From Triglochin maritima (lineage: Eukaryota; Streptophyta; Magnoliopsida; Alismatales; Juncaginaceae): 64,000 nucleotides of DNA. A model generated the notes under the pieces. The model was given only the letters and a program-made list of their open reading frames with translations. It did no database searches and was not told the origin of the DNA. Within the stretch, counting starts at the first letter, position 1; each line of letters begins with the position of its first letter. Below are positions 30,431 to 42,690 of this stretch, piece after piece. The translations under genes and the position numbers were made by a program. The stretch lies in contig OY821770.1 in assembly GCA_963682175.1 (NCBI GenBank), forward strand, positions 13,484,501-13,548,500, in the 5' to 3' direction.

Positions 30431-32237
30431 TTATAACATTTGATAACTGAATATTTGTGTATGTCATAATGTAATCTATAATATGTAGATCAAAATGTTG
30501 TGTTGTGAGTCGATTTTGTGAAATATTTGCAACATGGAATTATGATTTATAATATCGAGACTAGTATGTGTTACTTGTCTTACAAAATTATAACTTAAGG
30601 TTCAATGTTTGTTGATATGCATTTATATCTTGATTTATCGTCGTATATTGCAATCAGATTTCATTCTATTAAATCTCCTCACTCATTAAATCATTCTATT
30701 TGACAGATGATCCGAAAGATGTCAGGACAAGATGCACAATCACGAAGATTTTAATGTGAACGTCTGTTTCTGCTGATTTTAGTGTGAATGTCTGGCTTTT
30801 TGGGTGATAGTCTGTATCGTATACTGTCTGACTTTTTATGTAACTACCGATAGAGTTATGTAACTTTTAATTTGTTAATGTAGATCCAGACAGATAAATA
30901 TATACAACGTATATTTTTGTAGAATGTTTATCAAACATGTTATCTATATGTAGACATGTTATGAACATGTATCTCTACAACTTATTCATGTTCAGATATT
31001 TGATTACGATATTTCCTTTTGATTTATACATTTTATGTCCAAACATGTTTGACATGTCCAGCAAGCACAAGCGTAAGGCAATATATCTGGTTAGTCTGAT
31101 ACAAGATAATTGTGTCTAACTGTTTGATACCTCATATGTATGTGCAGACAAAGATAGTTACTGATGATACCTTTTGTGAGAGAAACAAAACCAAAAAGGC
31201 TGGAACTTATCCAGATAATCTATAATGTTGTAAAAGTCATCCCAACCCTTGAGAAATTTGATCCATAATGCAATGTCTATTTGTATTTATTTGTTGTCCG
31301 AATATCATCACATATTGAGTCTTCTATATGTGTATATTGGATGTGTGATCCACAACCCTAGGTACCACCAATGTTATTATGTGAATATCTGACTCAAATC
31401 AACCTCATTAAATAGTAGTGTAACATTAGAAAGTTAAAATATTAGATATATCAAACACACAACTAGCAAACTTCACAATGAAATAGTAGATATCCACCAT
31501 GATCTTAATTTCTAGTGATATGTCCAAGTTGATTAATTGTTGAATAACAGACATGTCTTTATATCCGGATAAATCAAAACATGGAGTGTTGAAGAAGATG
31601 TTAAAGATTGTCACCACCGTTACCTTGCATTAAATGTTGTGAGAGAATGTGATGATTACAACTATTTCTTGTTTAAACAACACGGTGAATGTGGTTTGCA
31701 CGTGGAAACGTTCTTTAAACAATAGTAATGATTACAATCATTTAAATAATATGGTCTACATTGGGAATTTGTGGTTTGCAGCTAATTTAGCATAAATCGG
31801 GGGACTAATGATAAGTTACTCATGACATGCGACATGAAAGGCTACGAGTTGATGGAAAGCTTTGCAACCCCACGTGATTGGAGAATTTGAGAGGTTGGAG
31901 TCCAGAGCCCAAAAGGGAGTCTGCCCAGTATTTTCCTTAATGTTATAAAGAATTGAGGTAGTAACAGCAACAATCACCGATGCAAGTACTTTGTAATTAA
32001 GCTCTAACTCTTGATCTTAAGAAGTAATTAGTTAAGGTGTGGTGTCACCTGTCCAATAGACCCCACATGCTATCACAAACTGTCCACAGCACAGCACCGA
32101 CAGTACGCATTGTTGATTTGTTTTTGGTGGAATCCAACATATTTTTTTCCATAAAATACGCAAAATTGCTAATTTTCTCCGACTTTGAAACATATTTCCT
32201 TTTAACAGGTCTGTGATGTGATCACTTGTTGGAGGGT
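30431..32237. other. Unassigned intergenic DNA between two elements
   Basis: AT-rich sequence resuming the target of the LTR insertion. GTCTGG-type words recur (30750-30840). No gene, RNA or bounded repeat could be supported. Confidence 0.35.
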
Positions 32238-32246
32238 TATGTTCTA

Positions 32247-33737
32247 GGAGAATTTGTTTGGGTGTACCTGAAAATGTACATAATTGACTTTACACACCCA
32301 CGTTTTAGGTATCTGCTTGGGTGCACCTACATTTGTAGTTTAATTGTTTGCATGCACCTAGTCCGTCTGTGGGTCTCATTTTGTTAATTTTTCTGTTAAA
32401 AAATTTACAAAATACACCCTAAAAAATTGAACTGTCCTTAAAATTAAATACAAAAACACAAAACAAAAGTTTCTTTTACAAACACACCCTCTCTCCTCTC
32501 TCTCTCATTTCTCTCTCTCGAGTTCTCTCTTCTCCATCTTTCTCTTTCTCTCTCTATCATTCTCTCTTCTCCCTCCCTCTCTCCTCTCTCTCATTTCTCT
32601 CTCATCTCTCTTTCTCTCTCCGGTTCTCTCTCTCTCTGGTTCTCTCTTCTTCCTCTCTTTCTTTCTCTCATGTTCTCATTTCATTTATTTTATAGGTATT
32701 ATTATTTACGTTTTTGTTGTTGTTCTTATTTTTTCAATAGTAATAATTAAGAAAGAAAGAAAAAAAATGGTTTGGTTGAAACGAAATTTAACGGAAGTCC
32801 CGCCAACGGCAACCGCAACAACAACATTAGATTTAGAAGAAAAGGAGATGATGATGATGATGGATCCAGAGTCGGTGCTTCGGGAGCTGTTCGACCAGAT
32901 CGTGTTCGAGTGCAGATTGGAGGAGGATGTGTTGGTGGTGGAGTTCTCGGACGTGTTCACGGCTTGGATCAGAAAGCTCTGCCAGTCCACCACCTGTGAC
33001 CGCATTGACGTTCACATCTGCAGCATCCTCACTGATAAGATTTCATCCTTCCACCACCACCACCACCATTCCAAGACTCACACTCTTGCTCAGATCGAGA
33101 CAACATCCCAACCTGATCCAACCTTGCCCGCTGCTCTATCTTGGCTCAAGGATCACGTCGCCTTGGACCTCGATGGACCCTAACACTTTCTCCCCCAGCT
33201 CAACCTCCTCTCCCAACATGGCCTTTGAGTGGGAAAAAGTGAAGCCATGTCATAATGTGAGAACATGAGAGAGAGAAGAGAGAAAATGAGAGAGAGAGGA
33301 GAAAGAGAGAAAGAGAAAACTGGAAAGAGAGAGGGAGAAAAGAGAATAGGAGAGAAAGAGATGGAAAATAGAGAATAGGAGAGAGAGAAAGAGAGAGGAG
33401 GGAAGAAGAGAGGATGAGAGAGAGAAAGAAAGAGAGAGAAAGAGAGGGAGAGAGAGAACAAGAGAGAGAGAGAAAACAAGAGAGAGAGGAGAGATGGTGT
33501 GTTTGTAAAATAAATTTTTGTTTTGTGCTTTTGTATTAAATTTTAAGGACAGTTTAATTTTTGAGGGTGTATTTTGTAAATTTTCTAACAGAAAAATTAA
33601 CGTAGTGTGACTCATAGACGGATCAGGTGCAAGCAAGCAATTAAACCGCAAATGTAGGTGCACCTAAGCAGATACCTAAAACGCGGGTTTGTAAAGCCAA
33701 TTATGTCTGCTTTCAGGTACACCAAAGCAAATCCTCG
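32247..33737. mobile_element. Mutator-like element with long TIRs and an internal non-transposase ORF (Pack-MULE candidate)
   Basis: The ends are inverted: GGAGAATTTGTTTGGGTGTACCTG on the left, and on the right, read inward, CGAGGATTTGCTTTGGTGTACCTG. Homology continues for about 230 bases (CCGTCT.TG.GTC, ACAAA.ACACCCT) and then into a CT-rich left tract (32486-32665) and GA-rich right tract (33265-33493). Flanking 9-mers TATGTTCTA (32238-32246) and TATGTTTTA (33738-33746) form a 9-bp target duplication with one change, the Mutator hallmark. The interior (32660-33240) is GC-richer, has an open frame and shows no transposase. Confidence 0.85.
32767..33183 (+). CDS. Possible captured gene fragment inside the Mutator-like element
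   Basis: Open frame of 138 residues. The more plausible start is inside the run of five Met before DPESVLRELFDQ; the upstream ATG lies in TIR-adjacent sequence. The visible features are an acidic/hydrophobic helical stretch (VLRELFDQIVFECRLEEDVL), a Trp-containing block (FTAWIRKLCQS), a six-His run and a C-terminal SWLKDHVALDL. I do not recognise the family. The frame ends just before a pyrimidine-rich TTTCTCCCCCAG that resembles an intron acceptor and is followed by coding-like sequence, so it may be a captured exon, intron edge and partial exon. No transposase motif. Expression and protein production are unproven. Confidence 0.5.
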   Translation: MVWLKRNLTEVPPTATATTTLDLEEKEMMMMMDPESVLRELFDQIVFECRLEEDVLVVEFSDVFTAWIRKLCQSTTCDRIDVHICSILTDKISSFHHHHHHSKTHTLAQIETTSQPDPTLPAALSWLKDHVALDLDGP

Positions 33738-33746
33738 TATGTTTTA

Positions 33747-33860
33747 TGTATTCTTTTCCACAACTTGTGGTTTGCTCAAGAGGAAGCAAAATTATGCTAG
33801 GATTTTGATGTTGGAGTTGGACGTAATATATATACATATGTATATATATATGTATGTATG

Positions 33861-33891
<31 letters not shown>

Positions 33892-36493
33892 GCTTCTTCT
33901 GTTGTCATGTGACCATGATACTTCTACTATTTGGAATTCTTTCCATGCATAGATATATGCTTCTTAACATTTCACTATTGAAATCACCTATTGTCATGTG
34001 ACCATGATGATCTCAAGAAATAATTTGATTAAAATATAATCTCAATTAGCAAAAACTAATGGCTAACATGCCTTGGTGGGAGCTACACTTAAAAACTCTA
34101 CTCACTGCAACACTTAAAATACATGTATGATTCTGATAGCATTGGATTCCAATACAATGTTAAGTATGCATTATGCAACCAATTAACTATGTGGGATGTC
34201 ACTGGTGTATTTGACATTTCAGCTAGAAGGACAGGGAAATGATTATTTTCCAACCTTGATGTATACATTTTGTTTGACAAACTTCCTACCTTGATGTGGG
34301 TATCTACTCTTTTGTATGACATGATGACATTGGATTCCAGAGAGGTCATCCATAGTGATCAGAGGGGGAAATATCTTAAATGCAGACCCCCATGTCCCCC
34401 AATTATTGAATGATGTATTGATCTGTCATGATGCTTTACCAAGAATGTCTTAAGCTAGATGTGATACATCAATATGATTTAATTAAATAAAACCTGATTA
34501 GTATATTGCTCAGTGTCACATTACTTGTGTAACAACCATCCTTCCTTGATTAGCAGGATGAGTGGAATATATAGTCTCTTTTGTTTATACATGTATACAA
34601 ACAAGAAGACAGACATATTGTAACTTAATTGACAAAATCAAGATAGATTTTTGAACTTACATGCATGAAACAATACTAGTTGGGTGGAAGTGTGACGTAA
34701 TTTCAAATTGGCAATCCACCCGATAATTAAAATTAACATTACTGCTTACAATAAAAAATGTATACAGTGTGTATGTTTTGGTCGTATGACAAAAAGTGAT
34801 GGCACAACATACCCAACCCATGCAACTTAGCAATTCAAATTCTTGTCTCCTTCCATATCCAGCTCAATAATGGTCCGATCATACTGGCTTTGCTGGCATG
34901 TCCATCTCACCACATGCCCACATGTGAAGCTCCATCACCAAACAATAATCTATTTATTTTCCAATTTGTTTCATCTTGGAGCAAAACAGTGGGTTGTCAG
35001 TTTGTCACCATGCCAAAAATAGGAGTGACTGAATTATCTAGTACGTTTAAACTAATTTTTTGTTCTATTATTGGCTATTCATCTGTCTTTTATAATGTAA
35101 AAAAGTACCAAGCTATTAAAAGAAACAAGTTTGAATGAGGTATCTCTAGCATGCATCTTAATTAGCTGTATGTTGGTAGACATTCTATCTTAATGATCTT
35201 AACATTCGGTTTTAATTTGCAAGTAAACCAATTTCTGTGCATTGCTTATGCATTGAAGGATATGCTGAAACCTTACGAATTAAGCGATCGAGGATACAAA
35301 ATAATGGGAGTTTTCTTTTGTTACATAGTTGATATAGTAATAGAAGATTACAAAGAATATTGAAATGAAATCTAAAAAAGTATATTTGTTAATGTTAACC
35401 TACCTAATTTATGAACATTATCAATCAATACGGAAGTTATTTATTTACAATGCATGAAAACTAGTACGCTTGTAGGAATTAAACTAGCATAGTGTTGAAT
35501 CATGCATATATTTAGATTTTCTCTGGTGATCATTTTGATGTTAAACGGTGAACTTTGGTTTTCAAGATGGATCTCGCAAGAAGTTGAATGCATTTTCAAG
35601 TCAAAGTTTTGGTTAAAATGATCGTTGAAAGGGTATGTTTAGATTTTGGTAAAATTGGGTGTATAAGTTATCATAAATTATTAGCTGGCGATTGATAGTG
35701 ACATTTTGAATTATTTGAAAAGTTTACATGCGATCATCACTAATTTTATATTAAACCCCATAGTTATCCAAAGTCCCAAATTTATGACTTATTTAGCTGG
35801 AATTTGAGGAACAATATTTTTCATTAAAACCTGAAAAAAACTTGATGTAAATATGTGATCTCACTAAGGATGTTTGACGATAAGTTTGAGCGCCCCTCTT
35901 GACCTTGATTGACTTCTCAATACAAGTGATGAGGAAGTTGTCTCCAGTACATTGTAGCTCCTCCATTCAATAAATAAAAAATACAATAAGGAAATATTGA
36001 AGCTCCTCCATGAAATATTGAAGCTCCTCCATGAAAAATACAATAAGGAAATATTGAAGCTCCTCCATTCAATAAATAAAAAATACAAATTACATTATTA
36101 TTTTTTAGTATTCAAATAATATTAACAATTTTATAAAAATATATACTAGAAATTATTCATAAAAATATATGTTAAACCTGACATTGTCTTGTTCAAGAAT
36201 GATAGTCAAATAATTAATATTTTAAATTTCTGATAGATCTCAATTTCATGCGCAAACAACAAACAAACTGAGACAAGCTCAATTGGAAGATCATTAGTAT
36301 TGGAATAGGTCAAACATCAAATCCCGGCACGGACATCACTTGTTTGGCATTTAAAAAAGATGGGATAGAATAGGAATGGAAAAAAATGTTAGTCAAAGGA
36401 AACTTGACTTGTATTTGAATTTTTTTCCATTGGTTTTCCTTTATCACGAAATGTATGTTCTTGTACTTTCCAATTGCACAAGCATCTTTAGGT
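33747..36493. other. Intergenic DNA with a TATG/TA microsatellite and a small tandem repeat
   Basis: 33825-33895 is an alternating TA and TATG microsatellite. 35950-36090 contains three to four copies of a unit containing GAAGCTCCTCCAT and AATACAATAAGGAAATATT. No coding block or RNA gene was recognised in the remainder. Confidence 0.6.
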
Positions 36494-36501
36494 CATCTTT
36501 G

Positions 36502-36982
36502 TAGGGCTGTAAATGGGTTGAAATTTACCTGCAACCCGCCCCGCCTAACGCGGGTTGCGGACAAAAAATTGCTACCCGCCAACCCGCCACCCGCACAACC
36601 CGCATAATAAGCGGGGCGGGTTGCGGTTTTCTCCCAACCCGCCCCGCATAACCCGCAACCCGCATAAGCCTTACATGTTTTTGATTTTTTTGTATTTAGT
36701 TATGATTTAGTTTGTATTTAGCTTTAATTTTTTTATATATAGCTTTAAAAACATACATTGATTGATTTTTCCTTCATTTTTGTACTTAACTTTGATTAAA
36801 ATAGATAATATTAAAGAAAATAAATTGATTTTTGTATTTAGCTTTAATAAAAAGATTAAACCCGTCAAACCCGCCAACCCGCCCCGCATAGCCTAGTCCA
36901 TCCTTACGCGGGGCGGGTAGCGGAATTTTTTTTTTGAACCCGCCCCGCCCCGCCCCGCCCCGCCTACCCGCTTACAGCCCTA
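36502..36982. mobile_element. hAT-type MITE with GC-rich CCCGCCCCGC repeats
   Basis: TIRs are TAGGGCTGTAAATGGG on the left and, read inward from the right, TAGGGCTGTAAGCGGG. Flanks are a perfect 8-bp duplication CATCTTTG (36494-36501 and 36983-36990), the hAT hallmark. The interior has GC-rich blocks of ACCCGC, AACCCGCCCCGC and GCGGGTTGCGG on both sides of an AT-rich core, giving strong hairpin potential. No coding capacity. Confidence 0.9.
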
Positions 36983-36990
36983 CATCTTTG

Positions 36991-38300
36991 GAGCTCATGT
37001 AAACCTATTAAGTTTCACGTAATCTTCATTTCCTTAATTTGGTAAATAGATAATCCCAGATTCCCACCACAACCTTTTCGTTTGTGAGCTATTAGGTAAG
37101 ATAACAACAGCATCGGCGTCATTATACCAAATAAATTAATTTGCTTCTTAAACATTGTCTTTTTTTTTGTTAAAGCATTCTTAGACATTGTATTATAAAA
37201 GGAAACTAACAGCCAACAAGGATTGTGTGATCATGCAAGGCCAGTCAACCGCATCAACGTTGGGCACTAATAGTGCATTTAAACATGATTAGGTGGACAT
37301 ACTAATTTCTCTCTTTCACCCTGAATGTTTCCTAAAATTAATTGTTAGCATATCAAACAATTACTGTTGACCAACTCGCCTCCCATTAGTCATTGCACTA
37401 AAAATTCTCCCATTAGCCATTGCACTGAACTCTTAAAATTTTCGAGTGTTTCACAAATTAATAGCTACTTCGACCATGTATTGAACTGATCATAAAAAAT
37501 AGAAAATACCTCATAATTAATATGTTTCAAATAATTTATAGTCAAATATTTCATGATAACTTAGGTTTTTGTTATACCCTCCTCTATCTGGATAATAGAG
37601 TCAAATATAACAAGCAAATGCGTCGTGTCATACCCTTTTGCTGGTCATTTAAGAGAATGAAGACAACAAATATTATATCAAATCAACTTAGAAGTTTCAA
37701 TTTACCATTTCACATCATAAACTAGCCTAGATGAATGCAATCTCCAAATGTAACAAGCAAAAGTTTTACATATTTAAGATATTGTGAAATATTGAAGTAT
37801 ACCACTACTCATAAATTTTGATTTCTCTTGAGTTTTTTTTTATAGATTAAGTTGTTCATTTTCATTGTGTCAAATATTAAGTTATGTTTTGACATTTGGA
37901 GTATCATAGACTTTATCAAATAGTTATTTAAACATTTCTTATCTGCCCATCTATCACAAACCCAATTTTAGGAATGCCAAATAATCTACTACCAATAAAA
38001 GAATTCCCACAATTCTCTTGAAAAATCCTCCACAAACCCTAAAAAACAACAAGGACCCAAATGCAAAAAAACCCAAATGCCTGCCCCTCACAAACAATTT
38101 TAAAAATGCCAAATAACCAACCGCCAAGAAAAGAATCCCAAAACATTTTCTTCAAAAACCCTATAGAAACTTTTAAAAAAGGTACAAGGTCCAAATGCAA
38201 AAAGCCCAAACATCAACAAAAGAAATCATGTGAAGCACCACCCATCCATTGTTTGTTCCCTCCAAAGTCCCAACCAACAAACACCCTCCATTCTCCCTAC
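36991..38300. other. Intergenic DNA and beta-tubulin promoter region
   Basis: AT-rich sequence with no coding block. Two related segments (about 37975-38060 and 38085-38165) share AATGCCAAATAA..ACC and AAAAGAAT.CCCA, a short local duplication upstream of the tubulin gene. A CATATATAC word (38303-38311) is TATA-like but very close to the start codon. Confidence 0.4.
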
Positions 38301-38352
38301 ATCATATATACAAACTCCCTTCTTTCCTCCTCCAACCAGCTGCACCACCACC

Positions 38353-41300
38353 ATGAGGGAGATCCTCCACATCCAGGCCGGGCAATGCGGTAACCAGATC
38401 GGTGCCAAGTTCTGGGAGGTGGTGTGCGACGAGCATGGCATCGATGCCAAGGGGGCTTACGTTGGCAAATCCGAGTTGCAGCTAGAGAGAGTGAATGTTT
38501 ATTACAATGAGGCTAGTGGGGGGAGGTACGTTCCGAGGGCGGTGCTCATGGACCTCGAACCAGGCACGATGGATAGTCTAAGAACCGGTCCCTATGGACA
38601 GATCTTTAGGCCTGATAACTTCGTGTTCGGCCAGAATGGTGCTGGGAATAACTGGGCCAAGGGCCATTACACCGAGGGTGCTGAGTTGATCGATTCCGTG
38701 CTCGATGTTGTTAGGAAGGAGGCTGAGAATTGCGATTGCCTCCAAGGTACATCATATGTCATCGATCTTAGTTTTTTTTTTATATTTTATTCTCGGTCTG
38801 ATTCGTTATCCATGAGTCTACTGTCCTCGACAACTTACTTTGGTTTGATTTGGTTTGGTTTGGTTGTTGTTTGGTGGATTATTAATTGGTATGCCTCATC
38901 TATTGAGTTCTCTTTTTTATATATAATTAATTGCTTTCTAGATATATAGCCAAATTAATGTTTTATTTTGTAGATTTTTTCTTTTATTTTTATATTTTTC
39001 TTCATTTTAGATCTCATGTTAATTTGCTAATTTTTTGTTTTGAATGTTATCCCTTGAAATTGTTGTATTTTCAGTTAGAATTGACAATTTATCGGGAAAA
39101 TAAAATAAGTTGATTAAAAAATGATAATTTTGATAAATTTAGAACTTGATTAAGATCTAGGAATTTAGTGATAATATATATAAAAATTGAGCATACATTC
39201 ATTGAGGACCCTTTCATTGTTTTTGGCGTGTTTGTCACTTGGGATGGATTTGATGACAATGATTTTGACCCCAGCTTAAGATCTGTTATGTTTGATCGTT
39301 GTTGTGTGTAAAATGTTTAAACATGGATAGTAGTTGGTCGTTAATTGGGGTGTAAAGTAACATAGAATGGGATCAAACTTTTTTTTTCACGTTTTTACAA
39401 ACCTTATAATGTAGAATATAGCAATCTGTTGTTATCTATTTTGCAGGAATTTGTTTTTCTATATGTTTTGCAATTTGATTTTCTTTGTTTTTTTGACAAG
39501 TGTGATGTTATTTTTGGGGTTATGAAATGGGAATTGCAGATCTGGATCTGATCTGGAATACATTTTGTCTTTCCTATTTGTTTACTTACATCTCAAATGG
39601 TCGTTTTGTGGTCTGCATCCAATCGGGTTAATGTGGTCTCCGTCTTTCCATTAACTTCTTCGGTTGGATAATTTATTATCTTTTAATGATGAACTGTAGA
39701 AATTCATAGGAAGGAAAGGGAAAATTAATTAAAATTCATAGGCCTTCATAGAGGTTTAACATATCATCATCTCTAATTACTTGTAAATTTGTGTGTGTGT
39801 GTGTTTTTTTTTATTTTAATGTTTTGGAATAAATTCATAATGAAACCCTACGAATTAATCACCAATCGATAAAGTTGGTTGTTCTTTCTAAGCATACATT
39901 AGGATATCAACAAAATTGGTTTTGAGATGGAAAGTCACCACAATTTTCCAGGATTTCAAATATGCCACTCCCTCGGCGGTGGGACGGGTTCAGGCATGGG
40001 AACACTTCTGATATCAAAGATAAGAGAGGAGTACCCTGATAGGATGATGCTCACTTTCTCAGTGTTTCCTTCTCCAAAGGTGTCGGACACGGTGGTGGAG
40101 CCATACAATGCCACCCTCTCCGTCCACCAGTTGGTCGAGAACGCCGATGAGTGCATGGTCCTTGACAACGAGGCCCTCTACGATATCTGCTTCAGAACCC
40201 TCAAGCTCACCAACCCAAGCTGTAAGCATTCTCAACTCCTCTCTTTCGTTTGATTAGTTAGATAATTATATATGAAATTAAATCAAACTATAAGAACTCA
40301 ACATGTTGTGTTTTTTACACAAAAGATATGTTTATTTTTTTCCCTAACAACAAGGGCTAGACTACCTCACTTGGTAAGTAACACTCGAAGAAACTTAAAG
40401 AGAAGATAGACGCATAAGGTGATACTTTCCATTTACATAATAGTGGTATTTTACATGAGTTGTAAGATCATTAGAAGTTAATTCCTTTGTTTAAAATTAA
40501 TTATAATCTTCTAGTTGAAAATTTGATACACAAAGTCCGCTAGTTCTACATGAATTGGGTGATCAAACTAACCAATTAATTATATACACAAATGGAACAT
40601 AATGGTATATGATATACTTCATGTATAATTTGAAATTTAAACAACAAACACTGTTGAATTTGAATAATACTCTGGTCATTACTTGTACTGTGGTCTCAGT
40701 GTAGCACCATACAATCTTACTTCAAACTTATTGATTTGTCATCATGCATGCATGGTAACGATTTATAATTTTAAAGCATAAGTACATTAACAAAACCACA
40801 AAAACAATAACACAATGCATTGATTTGTCGATCAATTTTTCTACTTAAATCCAACTAAAAATATATAGTGGCACTTTAAATGTTGAGACCGGTAAGATTT
40901 AATATCTGATGTTGACTATCCGAAGACATATTTTACATTCATGCATGGCAGTCGGGGACCTGAACCACCTCATCTCAACCACCATGAGTGGTGTAACTTG
41001 CTGCCTCCGGTTCCCCGGGCAGCTAAACTCGGACCTCCGAAAGCTGGCCGTAAACCTGATTCCGTTCCCGCGTCTCCACTTCTTCATGGTGGGGTTCGCG
41101 CCCCTGACGTCCCGCGGGTCGCAGCAATACCGGGCCCTCACCATCCCGGAGCTAACCCAGCAAATGTGGGACGCCAAGAACATGATGTGCGCCGCCGACC
41201 CCCGCCACGGCCGCTACCTCACCGCATCCGCCATGTTCCGAGGCAAGATGAGTACCAAAGAAGTGGACGAGCAGATGATCAACGTCCAGAACAAGAACTC

Positions 41301-41628
41301 CTCTTACTTTGTCGAGTGGATTCCCAACAATGTGAAGTCTAGTGTTTGTGACATACCCCCGACAGGGCTGTCCATGTCGTCGACTTTCATGGGAAACTCG
41401 ACGTCGATTCAGGAGATGTTCAAGAGGGTGTCGGAGCAGTTCACGGTGATGTTTAGAAGGAAGGCTTTCTTGCACTGGTACACTGGGGAGGGAATGGACG
41501 AGATGGAGTTCACTGAGGCTGAGAGTAACATGAATGATTTGGTGTCTGAATATCAGCAGTATCAGGATGCTGTGGCTGATGAGGAGGGGTATGGGGAGGA
41601 AGAGGAGGAGGAGCCGGAGGAGCAGTAA
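38353..41628 (+). CDS. TUB: Beta-tubulin
   Basis: Three exons (38353-38746, 39952-40221, 40952-41628) with GT..AG introns sum to 1341 nt, or 446 residues, the normal length. It starts MREI, the tetrapeptide that controls beta-tubulin mRNA stability. The nucleotide-binding signature GGGTGSG is at 140-146. [18 protein letters not shown] and [18 protein letters not shown] follow, and the tail is acidic ([10 protein letters not shown]). It forms the GTP-hydrolysing half of the alpha/beta dimer of microtubules in the cytoplasm. Two introns at these places fit plant TUB genes. Isotype features: EASGGRYVP with Gly, [19 protein letters not shown] and [13 protein letters not shown]; the first resembles the TUB1/TUB5 group, but isotype assignment is tentative. 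Exon 3 is markedly GC-rich against AT-rich introns. It converges with the BAH gene 1.06 kb downstream. Confidence 0.97.
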
Positions 41629-42690
41629 TTAAGTAGCTTGGTTTTGCTTTGGTTGATTTATATGCTTCAGAGAGTGAAGTTCAATAATTTGAGTCTTAGA
41701 TATTATTCTGTGGTTTGTCTTATTGGATTGGTTTCGACTTGTATTTGTATTGGGGATACTTTAGTTGGTTGGTCTTTATCTTCATGGGTTTGTGAATGTA
41801 TTTGTTTTGTTAATTAAAATTCAGACACTCTATGTACTGTGGGCTGTGTAAGTTAAACACAAGTTAATTGTATGCTTAAAATTGTGTCCGTACAGAGTTT
41901 GCATTACACATTTCTAGGTCAGCAGCTTTCAGAAAAATATATTTCAAGGTGAGCAACAATTTTTTTAGTGTTCAACAAAAAAATAAACTTCTTTAATCAA
42001 AAGAAGAAGAAAAACGTTTCCAATAATTACATTTTCCCTTGTATTAGGAGTGTTCATGGGATACAGTTTTGTATTTAAAACTCTGGACTCACAGATTAAC
42101 CATCCAAGATGAACAAAAAATTTTCAGAAGGTTGGAATAAGCCGCGGGCTAAGTTGAAGAAAAAGTCGTTTATGCTTCCAGTGTACAATATAGTTTTTTG
42201 CTTCTTTTTAGCTTTAAGAGAGAGTCTCCGAATTTTATATTACCTTTGACATAAAATTCTCAAAGCAAGACAAAGGACTATGATTTCCTCACACTCAGTT
42301 TAAACGACCCACATGGCCACATTTTTAGTAAAATTCGGTGCTTAATCCTTTCATTTCTTTCTTCACCATTGACCACTACAACTGAAACGACATGATGAAT
42401 CAAGACCTGGAGTTGCAAAGCACAAGTAACCCAAAAGAGAGAGAAAGGCGGTACACCGATCATATATATTTCTACTCACAATTCACAAACGTGAGTAGGC
42501 TCGTAGAACTGATCACCCTTGCAACCAACTCACTGTCAAAAGATAAACTAAGTTACGACTAAGGTTAAAACATTCGCACACGAAAGCCGCTAATCTTTTC
42601 ACATCTTAAAACACCTATATGGTGGAGATTATACACATAGGTAACCTACCTACAAAGCCAGACTGTTACAGTTAAGAAACTCTATTCAAC
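41629..42690. other. Convergent intergenic region (tubulin 3' end and BAH gene 3' end)
   Basis: The tubulin 3' UTR is probably 41629 to about 41830, with AATTAAAATTC near its end. The minus-strand BAH gene 3' UTR begins at 42690 and runs toward lower coordinates. No other feature seen. Confidence 0.5.

Noticed and set aside
33180..33663. Ser/Leu/Phe-rich minus-strand open frames
   Set aside because: They are translations of the GA/CT low-complexity tract in the right TIR of the Mutator-like element.
33825..33895. Possible hairpin or RNA gene
   Set aside because: It is a TA/TATG microsatellite; self-pairing is trivial.
38303..38311. TATA box of the beta-tubulin gene
   Set aside because: CATATATAC is TATA-like, but at about 45 bases from the ATG it would leave a leader of under 20 bases; noted only as a possibility.
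41152..41475. Open frames on the minus strand and in other frames of tubulin exon 3
   Set aside because: Shadow frames caused by the GC-rich, biased codon use of the tubulin exon.
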